This document shows, one piece after another, positions 24,596-32,199 of a stretch of 64,000 nt of DNA. The number at the start of each line of letters is the position of its first letter. The stretch's first letter is position 1. The notes under the pieces were generated by a model. That model was not told where the DNA came from. It made no database searches and saw only the letters and a program-made list of their open reading frames with translations. The position numbers and the translations under genes are program-made. Origin of the DNA: Actinomadura rifamycini DSM 43936 (GTDB lineage Bacteria > Actinomycetota > Actinomycetes > Streptosporangiales > Streptosporangiaceae); contig NZ_AULB01000010.1 in NCBI RefSeq assembly GCF_000425065.1, positions 124,001-188,000 on the forward strand, in the 5' to 3' direction.

Positions 24596-25156
24596 TCAGG
24601 CGGCGATACGGCCGCGCAGGTACTTCGCGCAGGCTTGCGACACGGCGGCGATGTGCTCCTGCAGCACGGGGTACTTCACCGTGTAGTGGTCGGCGAAGTA
24701 CTGGTCCAGGTCGAGCAGGAGGGGCACCTGGACGTACACGTAGCCGGTGCCGAGGTCGGCGTCGACGGTGAACACCCCGGGCTCGCCGACGTCGAGGAAG
24801 CCGCTCTTGACCTCGCTCTTGAGTGCCTGCCAGACCGTCCGGGCGTCCTCGACGTACTCGCCGTAGGCGATCGTGACGGACGCGTGGTGCTGCAGCACCT
24901 TGGCGGCGGCGACGGTGCCGGTCAGGTGGGTCAGCTCGAACATCAGGCGGTGCTTGCTCTGGAGGTGCTGGAAGCGCAGGTAGTGGTGCCCGCCGTCGGA
25001 GGTGAGGTCGATGAGGGCGTGGCCCTGGGCGACGGCCGCCGTGATGACGGCTCCGACGAGCAGATCGTCGATCTCGCGGGCTTTGAGGTTCTCGGAGAAC
25101 CGGGCCCAGCTGCGGTTCACCAGTTGCCCGAAGACCTGGTCGAGTTGTTCGCTCAT
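24596..25156 (-). CDS. Unknown protein B of a tandem paralogous pair, 186 aa
   Basis: ATG 25156 is chosen because GGAAGG lies 5-10 bases upstream; the longer frame from 25225 adds residues without a ribosome site. It contains NLKAREIDDLLVGAVITAAVAQGHALIDL, GGHHYLRFQHLQ, LMFELTHLTGT, HASVTIAYGEYVEDARTVW, then YVYVQVPLLLDLDQYFADHYTV and an amphipathic C-terminal helix. No Cys, no membrane segment. The stop is 14 bp before protein A's ATG, so the two form one operon and possibly a heteromer. Function unknown; the alternating strand/helix layout of ~180 residues resembles small chaperone-like or scaffold proteins, but I cannot show that. Confidence 0.8.
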   Translation of the reverse strand: MSEQLDQVFGQLVNRSWARFSENLKAREIDDLLVGAVITAAVAQGHALIDLTSDGGHHYLRFQHLQSKHRLMFELTHLTGTVAAAKVLQHHASVTIAYGEYVEDARTVWQALKSEVKSGFLDVGEPGVFTVDADLGTGYVYVQVPLLLDLDQYFADHYTVKYPVLQEHIAAVSQACAKYLRGRIAA

Positions 25157-25463
25157 GTCACCTTCCGTCCAGTGGCGATGGGTCCAGACCAGAGTGAGAC
25201 TCGTGCGTCCGCCTGTCGGTTTCATCGCTCGTCATGACGGGCCGCGTCGGCCGGCCGCCAGCCGCTTCGCCCCTTTCCGCCTCCTCTCGAGCCATGGTCG
25301 ATAATGAGCATTATGTTAAGTAAGCCGCTTCTGGGCGGGTGTAACGCGCCGCCGCCCTACCGACAAGGCCGTACCTGGCTCCCCCACCGCGACGGCGGGG
25401 TCGACGGGTACGGCGCGCAGCGCTCGACGCGAGGTGTCGGTAACGACGCCGTCCAGGAACGGA
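25157..25463. other. Intergenic region upstream of the unknown pair
   Basis: 307 bp between the start of protein B and the stop of the serine hydrolase (both minus strand). It holds an AT-rich island at ~25300-25325 with an inverted repeat (separate entry). The open frame at 25304-25627 on the plus strand is antisense to the hydrolase and Arg/Ser-rich, so it is not accepted as a gene. Confidence 0.6.
25302..25315. promoter_or_regulatory. ATAATG-N2-CATTAT inverted repeat, possible metalloregulator box
   Basis: ATAATGAGCATTAT has 6-bp perfect arms and lies about 150 bp upstream of the protein B start, in one of the few AT-rich spots of the window. GATAATG...CATTAT resembles Fur/Zur-type operators, which share GATAATG/CATTATC arms. 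It could also be a -10-region feature. Its link to the unknown pair is inferred from position only. Confidence 0.4.
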
Positions 25464-26453
25464 TCAGCGGTTGCTGGGGATGCGGGTCGCCTCGGTCATC
25501 AGGAGTTGGGATCCATAGCGATCGACCGATGCGGAGTTGGCGGACAGGACGACGGCGCCGGTCGCGGTCTCGCGGTCGACTCCGACCCAGGAGCGAAAGC
25601 CGCCGGTGCCGCCGTTGTGCCAGGTGATCCGGCGGCCCTTGACCGTGACGGTGATCCATCCGGCGCCGATGTGTGCGCCCTTGCCGAACGGGGCGATCGG
25701 GTCCAGGGCGGTGGTTCCGGGTGCGGAGCCGTCGAGCAGGGCGGCAATGAGGCGGGCCATGTCACCGATGGTGGCGCGGATGCCCCCGGCCGGTCCTACC
25801 GCTTCCCCGGTCCACGGTTGCCGCGGCCTGCCGCGCCGGCTGGTGCCGGTGAGCGCGTCCGGGCCGAGCTGGTCGGCTGTTGCGGGCACGTAGAGGCGGT
25901 TCAGTTTCAGCGGGTCGGCGATGCGCTGCTGCACCAGTTCGGCGTACGAGGTGCCGGCCGCGGCGGCGATCGCGTGGCCGAGCAGTTCGAACCCGAAGTT
26001 GGAATAGCGGGCCTGCGGCCGGCCCACCCGCACAGTGCGGGCCTGGTCGAGCAACTGCTCCAGGTTCTCGCCGTAGGGGTTGGTGCCGTGCCGCCACAGG
26101 GCCAAGGTCCGCCGCAGCGGCTGGGCCGACTTGGGCAGTCCGGGCAGTCCCGACTGGTGCCGGCTGAGCGAGGCCAGCGTCACCTGCGCGGCCGGGACAT
26201 CGCCGAGCGGCAGCAGTTCGCCCAAGGTCGTCTCGGGCCCGATTTCGCCGCGGTCCAGCGCATCGGCGTACAGCAGCCCCGTGACCGCTTTGGAGACCGA
26301 CCCGATCTCGAAGTCGGCGTCCAGATCGGCGCCCCGGCCGGCCACCGTCGTCCCGGCAGGGGTGATCAGGGCGGCGGCCGCCACGGGATGCCGGGCGCCC
26401 AGCAGTTCCTCGAGCCTGGTGGCGAGCCCCGTGTCGCCGTGCAGCGCCGTCAC
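25464..26453 (-). CDS. Serine hydrolase of the beta-lactamase class C/DD-peptidase family
   Basis: 329 residues. SxxK nucleophile motif as IGSVSKAVTG (~residue 52), YxN as ARYSNFGFELLG (~150), and the third motif replaced by ITWHNGGTGGFRSW (HxG-type, as in esterase or D-aminopeptidase-like members). No signal peptide or membrane segment, so probably cytoplasmic, unlike true beta-lactamases. GTG 26453 overlaps the stop of the upstream HTH gene by 4 bp, so it is expressed from the palindrome-bearing promoter of that gene. Confidence 0.87.
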   Translation of the reverse strand: MTALHGDTGLATRLEELLGARHPVAAAALITPAGTTVAGRGADLDADFEIGSVSKAVTGLLYADALDRGEIGPETTLGELLPLGDVPAAQVTLASLSRHQSGLPGLPKSAQPLRRTLALWRHGTNPYGENLEQLLDQARTVRVGRPQARYSNFGFELLGHAIAAAAGTSYAELVQQRIADPLKLNRLYVPATADQLGPDALTGTSRRGRPRQPWTGEAVGPAGGIRATIGDMARLIAALLDGSAPGTTALDPIAPFGKGAHIGAGWITVTVKGRRITWHNGGTGGFRSWVGVDRETATGAVVLSANSASVDRYGSQLLMTEATRIPSNR

Positions 26454-26686
26454 GACCGGTCCCCGAACACCCGGCGGCCGCGGTACTTGCGGTGCACCGC
26501 CTGCTTGGACACTCCCAGGGCGGCGGCGATCTCTACCCAGGTCGCACCGTTGTTGCGTGCGCGGCGGACCAGCACCGCCTCGGTCCGCTCCATCTCCGCG
26601 CGGATCTGGGCCACGGCGCCCAGGCCCACCAGCGGGTCCTTGTCCGCCGTCGCGACCACCAGGCCGGTCAGCTCTTCAACGTCCAT
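26450..26686 (-). CDS. Small helix-turn-helix regulator, translationally coupled to the serine hydrolase
   Basis: 78 residues from ATG 26686 (MDVEELTGLVVATADKDPLVGLGAVAQIRAEMERTEAVLVRRARNNG...). The C-terminal half is a sigma-like/homeodomain-like HTH: ATWVEIAAALGVSKQAVHRKYRGRRVF. An upstream in-frame ATG at 26710 would add eight residues coded within the palindrome (RSTYVDRM), so the shorter start is preferred. There is no Shine-Dalgarno, so translation may be leaderless. Small HTH proteins of this sort often repress their own promoter; the palindromes overlapping its start are the obvious site. Stop overlaps the hydrolase start (GTGA). Confidence 0.82.
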   Translation of the reverse strand: MDVEELTGLVVATADKDPLVGLGAVAQIRAEMERTEAVLVRRARNNGATWVEIAAALGVSKQAVHRKYRGRRVFGDRS

Positions 26687-26716
26687 GCGGTCAACATATG
26701 TTGACCGCATGGACGT
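26679..26716. promoter_or_regulatory. 38-bp perfect palindrome covering the HTH gene start
   Basis: Bases 26679-26716 form an uninterrupted perfect palindrome centred on 26697/26698, with core GTCAACATATGTTGAC (26690-26705). It overlaps ATG 26686 and the alternative ATG 26710. The palindrome is far longer than chance would give in such GC-rich DNA. It is likely the operator of the adjacent HTH protein; a cruciform or mRNA hairpin over the start codon is another possibility. Confidence 0.8.
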
Positions 26717-26732
26717 GTCAACATATGTTGAC
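26717..26732. promoter_or_regulatory. Second exact copy of the 16-bp core palindrome
   Basis: GTCAACATATGTTGAC is repeated exactly, with its centre 27 bp from the first copy (about 2.6 helical turns). Two tandem identical sites upstream of one small operon suggest cooperative binding of the HTH protein. Confidence 0.75.
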
Positions 26733-27098
26733 CCGGCGCGCCGAGTAGACAGCCGGGTGCTCCGAAATACTCCCCCGACAGTTCAAGCCACACAGGATCC
26801 AGCCGGCGGCGAAGCCCGAGCCCAGGACTAGGGGCCCGATCATGAGCGGCGGGTCGCCCGTGCGGCGTGCGCGTACCAGTTCACCGGCGCTGTGGCTGAA
26901 ACGGTGGCTCGGATTCTCGCTGGACGGCGTCGGCGGCGGCGCGGTCGTCCTGGGCGTCTGGCCTGGCGGGTTCGGGAGGCGCTGTCGGGGGTGCCTCTCC
27001 CCCGGCCGGTTCGGGCGGTACGGGTGGTTTCGGTATTGCGCTGGCGGTTCGGGGAGGGGCGGCGTTACAGTGCGGGTATGAAGCGCCGACGACATTGA
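26733..27098. other. Gap between the HTH and MFS genes, no convincing gene
   Basis: About 366 bp. An open frame at 26842-27081 on the plus strand (79 aa) has a plausible N-terminal half (SPALWLKRWLGFSLDGVGGGAVVLGVW) but then becomes Gly/Arg/Cys-rich with irregular codon use, and the minus-strand frames are Pro-rich; none is accepted. ATG 27078, in frame with the MFS gene, is stopped by TGA at 27096. Confidence 0.5.
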
Positions 27099-27173
27099 TC
27101 TTCACCTGAGGCGGGGCTCGCGCGCAGGCTGTACGCCTACGCGTTCCTCGAGGATTTCATCGTTCTGTACCCG

Positions 27174-28265
27174 GTGTACGCGGTGCTGTTCGCCGATGCC
27201 GGGCTCTCCCCCGCCGAGATCTCGTCGCTGTTCGTGATCTGGTCGGTCACGACGTTCCTTCTCGAGTTGCCGTCCGGTTTGTGGGCGGATGTTTTCTCGC
27301 GCCGGTGGCTGCTGGTGGCCGCTCCCCTGCTGGCCGGTGCGGGTTTCGGTCTGTGGGCTTTCGTTCCGTCGTATCCGGCGTTCGCCGCGGGTTTCGTGTT
27401 GTGGGGCGTGGGCTCGGCGCTGCGTTCGGGGACGTTGCAGGCGCTGGTGTACGAGGAGTTGGGGCGGGTCGGGGCGCCGGGGGCGTATGAGCGTCTGGTC
27501 GGGCGGTCGGAGTCGGTGGCGCTGCTGGCGGTGGTGGCGGCGTCGGGGTTGGCGGCGCCGTTGCTGGCGGTGGGCGGCTATCGGGCGTTGGGCGCGGTCA
27601 GTGTGCTGGTGTGCGTGCTGGGCGCGGTGGCGGGGTGGTCGTTGCCGGAGTCGCGCGGCGGTGGCGGGGAGGACGAGGGCGGGTCGTTCGCGGGTGTGGT
27701 GCGGGAGGGGTGGCGGCAGGTCCGGGATGTGCCGGGGGTGCGGGGTGCGCTGGTGTTGTCGCTGGTGCTGATGGGTGTGACGTCGTTGGACGAGTACGTG
27801 CCGCTGGTGGTGCGGTCGACGGGTGTGGCGGCGGTGTGGGTGCCGTTGCTGGTGCTGGTGGTGACGGTGGGCGATGCGGTCGGCGGGTGGTCGGCGGGGC
27901 GTGGTGTGGGGCGGTTGCCGGTGGTGCTGGGGGTGGGGGCGGTGTGCTTGGCGGCGGGGTCGCTGGGCGGTAGTCCGGCGGGGTTGGTGCTGGTGGCGGT
28001 GGCGTTCGGGGTGTTCCGGTGGGCGATGGCGGCGGCGGATGCGCGGTTGCAGGAGCGGATCTCGGACGGGGCGCGGGCGACGGTGACGTCGTTGGCGGGG
28101 TTCGGGTCGGAGGTGGTGGCGGTGCTGGCGTTCGCGGGGTGGGCGCTGGGGTCGCGGTGGGCGGATGCGGGGGTGCTGCTGGGGGCGGCGGCGGTGCCGT
28201 ATTCGGTGGTGGCCGTCGTGCTGGGGGTGTGCGGGTGGCGGCGCGGTGTACATCGGGAGTTGTAG
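27174..28265 (+). CDS. MFS transporter; true start unresolved
   Basis: 363 residues from the first usable start, GTG 27174, with about eleven membrane segments and MFS loop features (GLWADVFSRRWLL, and GDAVGGWSAGRGVGRLP in the second half). Family homology clearly begins earlier: the same frame upstream reads LARRLYAYAFLEDFIVLYPVYAVLF, the first half of membrane segment 1, but contains no ATG, GTG or TTG after the in-frame TGA at 27096. ATG 27078, 18 bases before that TGA, is in the same frame. The gene is either disrupted, starts at a non-standard codon, or the sequence has an error. It precedes cydA by 123 bp. Confidence 0.75.
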   Translation: MYAVLFADAGLSPAEISSLFVIWSVTTFLLELPSGLWADVFSRRWLLVAAPLLAGAGFGLWAFVPSYPAFAAGFVLWGVGSALRSGTLQALVYEELGRVGAPGAYERLVGRSESVALLAVVAASGLAAPLLAVGGYRALGAVSVLVCVLGAVAGWSLPESRGGGGEDEGGSFAGVVREGWRQVRDVPGVRGALVLSLVLMGVTSLDEYVPLVVRSTGVAAVWVPLLVLVVTVGDAVGGWSAGRGVGRLPVVLGVGAVCLAAGSLGGSPAGLVLVAVAFGVFRWAMAAADARLQERISDGARATVTSLAGFGSEVVAVLAFAGWALGSRWADAGVLLGAAAVPYSVVAVVLGVCGWRRGVHREL

Positions 28266-28388
28266 GCGGGGCGGGGCCGGTACGCGAAAGGCGCAGGGCG
28301 GGTGAACGCTCGGGTCCGATTCGCGGGTGGGGGTCGGGGCCGGAGGATCGGTGCGTTGTCGTCGTTCGGTTCACGGGGAGGCGGGGTC

Positions 28389-29648
28389 ATGGACGACCCG
28401 TTGATGTTGGCGCGGGTGCAGTTCGCGTTGACGGCCGGCTCGCATTTCCTGTTCGTCGCGTTGACGTTGGGGTTGGCGACGCTGGTGGCGTTGATGCAGA
28501 CGGTCGCGACGCTGCGGGGCGGTGGGGGCGGCGGTGCCGCGGTGCAGTCGCGGATGGTGCGGTTCTGGGGGCAGCTGTATGTGATCAATTACGCGGTGGG
28601 GATCGTCACCGGGTTGGTGATGGAGCTGCAGCTGGGGTTGAACTGGGCGGGGATGTCGCGGGTGACCGGCGGGGTGTTCGGTGCTCCGCTGGCGTTGGAG
28701 ACGATCGGGGCGTTCTTCATCGAGTCGACGTTCCTGGGGTTGTGGATCTTCGGGTGGGACCGGTTGAACCGGTGGGTGCACCTGGGGGCGATCTGGGTGG
28801 TGACGCTGACGGCGTACGCGTCGGCGTATTTCGTGTTGGTGGCGAACGGGTGGATGCAGCGGCCGGTGGGGTTCGAGCTGGTCGGTGGTGAGGCGCGGTT
28901 GACGGATGCGGGGGCGTTGCTGACGAATCCCGCGGCGCTGCTGGCGTTCGGGCATGTGCTGTTCGGGGGGTTGCTGACGGCGGGGTTCTTCATGGCGGGG
29001 GTGAGCGGCTGGCATCTGCTGCGGCGGACGGCGGAGGTGGAGTTCTTCCGGCGGTCGATGCGGGTGGGGCTGGTGACGGTGCTGCTGGCGCTGTATCCGG
29101 TGGTGATGTTCGGTGGGGTGCAGTTCGCGTATCTGCAGCCGACGAAGCTGGGCGGTGGGGACGCGGACGCGGCGGTGGCGGATTTCACGGCGCGGTTCGG
29201 GCCGGGCGACTACATGGCGCCGGGGCTGGCGGCGGCCGGTGAGGCGCTGATGGTGCTGATGTGGTCGCTGATGCATCTGGTGGCGATCGTGGCGCTGGTG
29301 AAGGTGTGGTTCGGCCGGTGGCTGGTGCGGGGCCGGATCTTCCATGTGCTGATGATCGTGTCGGTGCCGTTGCCGTATGTGGCGATGCTGTCGGGCTGGG
29401 TGTTCCGTGAGGTGGGGCGGCAGCCGTGGGCGGTGTACGGGGTGCTGAAGACCGAGGACGCGTTGTCGGAGGTGGGGTCGGGGACGCTGGCGGTGTCGTT
29501 CGGGGTGTTCTCGGTGCTGTTCGCGGTGCTGGTGGCGGTGAACGTGTGGTTGCTGGCGCGGTTCGCGCGGCGGGGCCCGGAGGGGGCGTCGTTGGGGGCC
29601 GCTCCCCCGGCGGAGCCGGCGGCTCCGGCGTTGAGCCCGACGTTCTGA
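28389..29648 (+). CDS. cydA: Cytochrome bd ubiquinol oxidase subunit I
   Basis: 419 residues from ATG 28389 (GGGGAGGCGGGGTC upstream). Eight to nine membrane segments. Axial ligands and signatures visible: SHFLFV (His near residue 18), the second His in LLAFGHVLFGG, Met in the middle (YVAMLSGW), the quinol/haem helix YVINYAVGIVTGLVMELQLGLNW and the CydA hallmark GRQPWAVYGVLKTEDA. Length matches the short (no long Q-loop) CydA of Gram-positives. With CydB it reduces O2 to water using menaquinol/ubiquinol without proton pumping and at high O2 affinity. Confidence 0.95.
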   Translation: MDDPLMLARVQFALTAGSHFLFVALTLGLATLVALMQTVATLRGGGGGGAAVQSRMVRFWGQLYVINYAVGIVTGLVMELQLGLNWAGMSRVTGGVFGAPLALETIGAFFIESTFLGLWIFGWDRLNRWVHLGAIWVVTLTAYASAYFVLVANGWMQRPVGFELVGGEARLTDAGALLTNPAALLAFGHVLFGGLLTAGFFMAGVSGWHLLRRTAEVEFFRRSMRVGLVTVLLALYPVVMFGGVQFAYLQPTKLGGGDADAAVADFTARFGPGDYMAPGLAAAGEALMVLMWSLMHLVAIVALVKVWFGRWLVRGRIFHVLMIVSVPLPYVAMLSGWVFREVGRQPWAVYGVLKTEDALSEVGSGTLAVSFGVFSVLFAVLVAVNVWLLARFARRGPEGASLGAAPPAEPAAPALSPTF

Positions 29649-29714
29649 CTTGGCGTTTCTTCATGTCTCGATGCGTGCCGGTGTGCGGTGCGGTCCCGGT
29701 TCGGAGGTGCGGTG

Positions 29715-30467
29715 ATGGAGTTTCTCGCGGTGGTGCTGCTGGCGGTGTTCGCCGGCGGGTATCTGGTGCTGGCGGGTGCGGACGTCGGGGTGGGGATGCT
29801 GCTGCCGTGGTTGGGGCGGGGGCAGGACGAGCGGCGGCTGGTGATCGCGTCGTTCGCGCCGTTCTTCCTGGCGAACGAGGTGTGGCTGGTGGCGTCGGTG
29901 GGTCTGGTCGCCGGGGCGTTTCCGGGGTTGGAGCACGATCTGGTGGAGGCGCTGTATCCGGTGGTGGCGGTGCTGCTGGTCGGCTGGGTGGTGCGGGACA
30001 TGGGGTTGTGGTTGCGGGGCCGGGTGGACGCGGCGGTGTGGCGTGGCGGGTGCGATGCGGCGGTGACGGCGGGGAGTTGGGCGCTGGCGCTGGCGTGGGG
30101 GTCGCTGCTGGGGTCGTTGCTGTGGTCGGGGTCGGGCGGCGGGTTGAACGCGGGGAGCGTGCTGGGGTTGCCGTTGGCGTTGCTGTTCGCGTGGCATGGT
30201 GCGGGGTTCGCGCGGTGGCGGTTGCCGGTGGGGTTGGCGGGCCGGGTGGCGGGGGTGCCGGCCCGGTACGCGGTGTCGGGTGCGGTGATGGCGCTGGTTC
30301 CGGTGGCGGCGGGTGTGCGGGTGCCGTGGTCGGAGGTGGCGGCGGACGAGGCGTCGCTGGCGTTGACGGCGCTGGGGACGGTGGTGCTGCTGCCGGTGCT
30401 GGCGGCGGGTCAGGCGCTGGTGTGGTGGACGTTCCGGGGGCGGGTGGAGTCCCCGTCCTATCTGTGA
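29715..30467 (+). CDS. cydB: Cytochrome bd oxidase subunit II (short form)
   Basis: 250 residues from ATG 29715 (GGAGGTGCGGTG upstream; GTG/ATG alternatives at 29688 lack it). Begins MEFLAVVLLAVFAGGYLVLAGADVGVGMLLPWLGRGQDERR, the CydB first-helix motif with Ala-Asp in place of the usual Gly-Phe-Asp, and NEVWLVASVGLVAGAFP. Seven or so membrane segments; shorter than the ~340-380 residues of E. coli-type CydB. It lies 66 bp after cydA. Confidence 0.9.
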   Translation: MEFLAVVLLAVFAGGYLVLAGADVGVGMLLPWLGRGQDERRLVIASFAPFFLANEVWLVASVGLVAGAFPGLEHDLVEALYPVVAVLLVGWVVRDMGLWLRGRVDAAVWRGGCDAAVTAGSWALALAWGSLLGSLLWSGSGGGLNAGSVLGLPLALLFAWHGAGFARWRLPVGLAGRVAGVPARYAVSGAVMALVPVAAGVRVPWSEVAADEASLALTALGTVVLLPVLAAGQALVWWTFRGRVESPSYL

Positions 30468-30528
30468 GGCGCGTCGTGGCGGGGAGCGGGCGGGTGCGGG
30501 TCGGCTGGACGGTGCGGGGCGGGGGGCG

Positions 30529-32199
30529 GTGGCGGTGAAGGCGGTGGAGCGGCGGTTGCTGCGGTGCCTGCCGCGTCGGGTGCCGGTGGTGCTGGGCGTC
30601 CTGGCGGTGGGTCAGGGTGTGCTGCTGGTGGTGCAGGCGGAGTTGCTGGCGCGGGCGGTGGCGGGTCTGGACGCGGGGCCGCTGCCGTGGCTGGCGGCAG
30701 CGGTGGCGGGCCGGGCGGTGGTGGCGTGGGTGTCGGCGGTGGTGGCGGGGCGGGCCGCGGCGCGGGTGAAGGCGGGGTTGCGGGGGTCGTTGCTGGAGGC
30801 GGGGGCCGGTGGGCGTTCGGGGGGCGCGGCCGGGGCGCGGGTGACGTTGCTGACGCGGGGTCTGGACGCGGTGGATCCGTTCTTCACCGGGTATGTGCCG
30901 CAGTTGCTGGCGGCGTGCGTGGTCCCGGTGCTGGTGCTGGGGCGGCTGGCGGCGGCGGATTGGGCGTCGGCGCTGGTGGTGGCGGTGACGGTGCCGCTGG
31001 TGCCGGTGTTCGGGGCGCTGGTGGGGTTGCGGACGGCGGCTTTGACGGAGCGGCAGTGGGGGTCGTTGCGGCGGCTGGGGGGTCATTTCCGGGACGTGCT
31101 GGCGGGGTTGGGGACGCTGCGGTCGTTCGGGCGTGCGGGGCACCAGTCGGGGGTGGTGCGGGAGCTGGCGGGCGAGCATCGTCGTGCGACGGTGCGGGCG
31201 TTGCGGGTGGCTTTCTTGTCGTCGCTGGTGCTGGAGCTGGTGTGCGCGTTGTCGGTGGCGTTGGTGGCGGTGCCGGTGGGGTTGCGGTTGCTGGACGGGT
31301 CGATGGTGCTGTCGACGGGGTTGCTGGTGCTGCTGCTGACGCCGGAGGTGTATCTGCCGTTGCGGGCGATGGGGACGCGGTTCCATGCCAGTGCGGAGGG
31401 TGTGGCGGCGGCGGGTGAGGCGTTCGCGGTGCTGGACGGTGCGGCGGAGCGGGTGCCGGGCGGGGGCGGGGCGGCCGTCCTGGACGTGCCGGAGGTGCGG
31501 GACGTGCCGGAGATCGTGCTCGAGGAGGTGACGGTGCGGTATCCGGGGTCGGAGGTCCTAGCGCTGGACGGGGTGTCGCTGCGGGTGGCGCCGGGTGAGC
31601 GGGTGGCGGTGACGGGGCCGTCGGGGGCGGGCAAGTCGACGCTGCTGCTGGTGCTGGCGGGGCTGGTGGCGCCGGAGTCGGGGCGGGTGCTGGTGGACGG
31701 GACGGATCTGCGGGAGCTGGACCCGGCGGCGTGGCGGGCGCGGCTGGGGTGGGTGCCGCAGCGCCCGCACCTGTTCGCGGCGTCGGTGGCCGACAACATC
31801 CGGCTCGGGGATCCGGGTGCGGGTGACGCGCGGGTGGCCGAGGCGGCGCGGGCGGCGGCGGCCGAGGAGTTCGTGGCGGCGCTCCCCCGCGGGTACGCGA
31901 CGGTGCTGGGCGAGGGGGGTGCGGGGTTGTCGGCGGGGCAGCGGCAGCGGCTGGCGGTGGCGCGGGCGTATCTGTCGGGCGGTCCGGTGATGCTGCTGGA
32001 CGAGCCGACGGCGCGGCTGGATCTGCGCAGCGAGCGGCTGCTGGTGGAGGCGGCGGAGCGGCTGCTGGCGGGGCGGACGGCGGTGATCGTGGCGCACCGG
32101 CCGGCGTTCGTGCGGGCGGCGGACCGGGTGGTGCGGTTGCGGGACGGCCGGGTGTGCGGTGCCGCGCGTCCGGGCGGGGACCGGGAGGCGGCGGCATGA
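30529..32199 (+). CDS. cydD: Thiol reductant ABC exporter subunit CydD
   Basis: 556 residues. N-terminal type IV ABC membrane domain (~residues 15-290, six segments, LRSFGRAGHQ coupling region), then ATPase domain: Walker A GPSGAGKST, Q-loop WVPQRPHLFAASVADNIRLG, signature LSAGQRQRLAVARA, Walker B VMLLDEPTARLD, H-loop VAHRP. CydDC heterodimers export glutathione/cysteine (or act on haem) and are needed to assemble cytochrome bd. The start may be GTG 30529 or GTG 30535. Ends with a 4-bp overlap with cydC. Confidence 0.92.
   Translation: MAVKAVERRLLRCLPRRVPVVLGVLAVGQGVLLVVQAELLARAVAGLDAGPLPWLAAAVAGRAVVAWVSAVVAGRAAARVKAGLRGSLLEAGAGGRSGGAAGARVTLLTRGLDAVDPFFTGYVPQLLAACVVPVLVLGRLAAADWASALVVAVTVPLVPVFGALVGLRTAALTERQWGSLRRLGGHFRDVLAGLGTLRSFGRAGHQSGVVRELAGEHRRATVRALRVAFLSSLVLELVCALSVALVAVPVGLRLLDGSMVLSTGLLVLLLTPEVYLPLRAMGTRFHASAEGVAAAGEAFAVLDGAAERVPGGGGAAVLDVPEVRDVPEIVLEEVTVRYPGSEVLALDGVSLRVAPGERVAVTGPSGAGKSTLLLVLAGLVAPESGRVLVDGTDLRELDPAAWRARLGWVPQRPHLFAASVADNIRLGDPGAGDARVAEAARAAAAEEFVAALPRGYATVLGEGGAGLSAGQRQRLAVARAYLSGGPVMLLDEPTARLDLRSERLLVEAAERLLAGRTAVIVAHRPAFVRAADRVVRLRDGRVCGAARPGGDREAAA

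Noticed and set aside
25304..25627. 107-codon plus-strand frame near the AT island
   Set aside because: Antisense to the serine hydrolase, Arg/Ser/Cys-rich, without a ribosome site; nothing supports translation.
26842..27081. 79-codon plus-strand frame before the MFS gene
   Set aside because: The first half has fair codon use but the second half turns into Gly/Arg/Cys-rich sequence, and no motif or good ribosome site was found. Kept only as a note in the gap entry.
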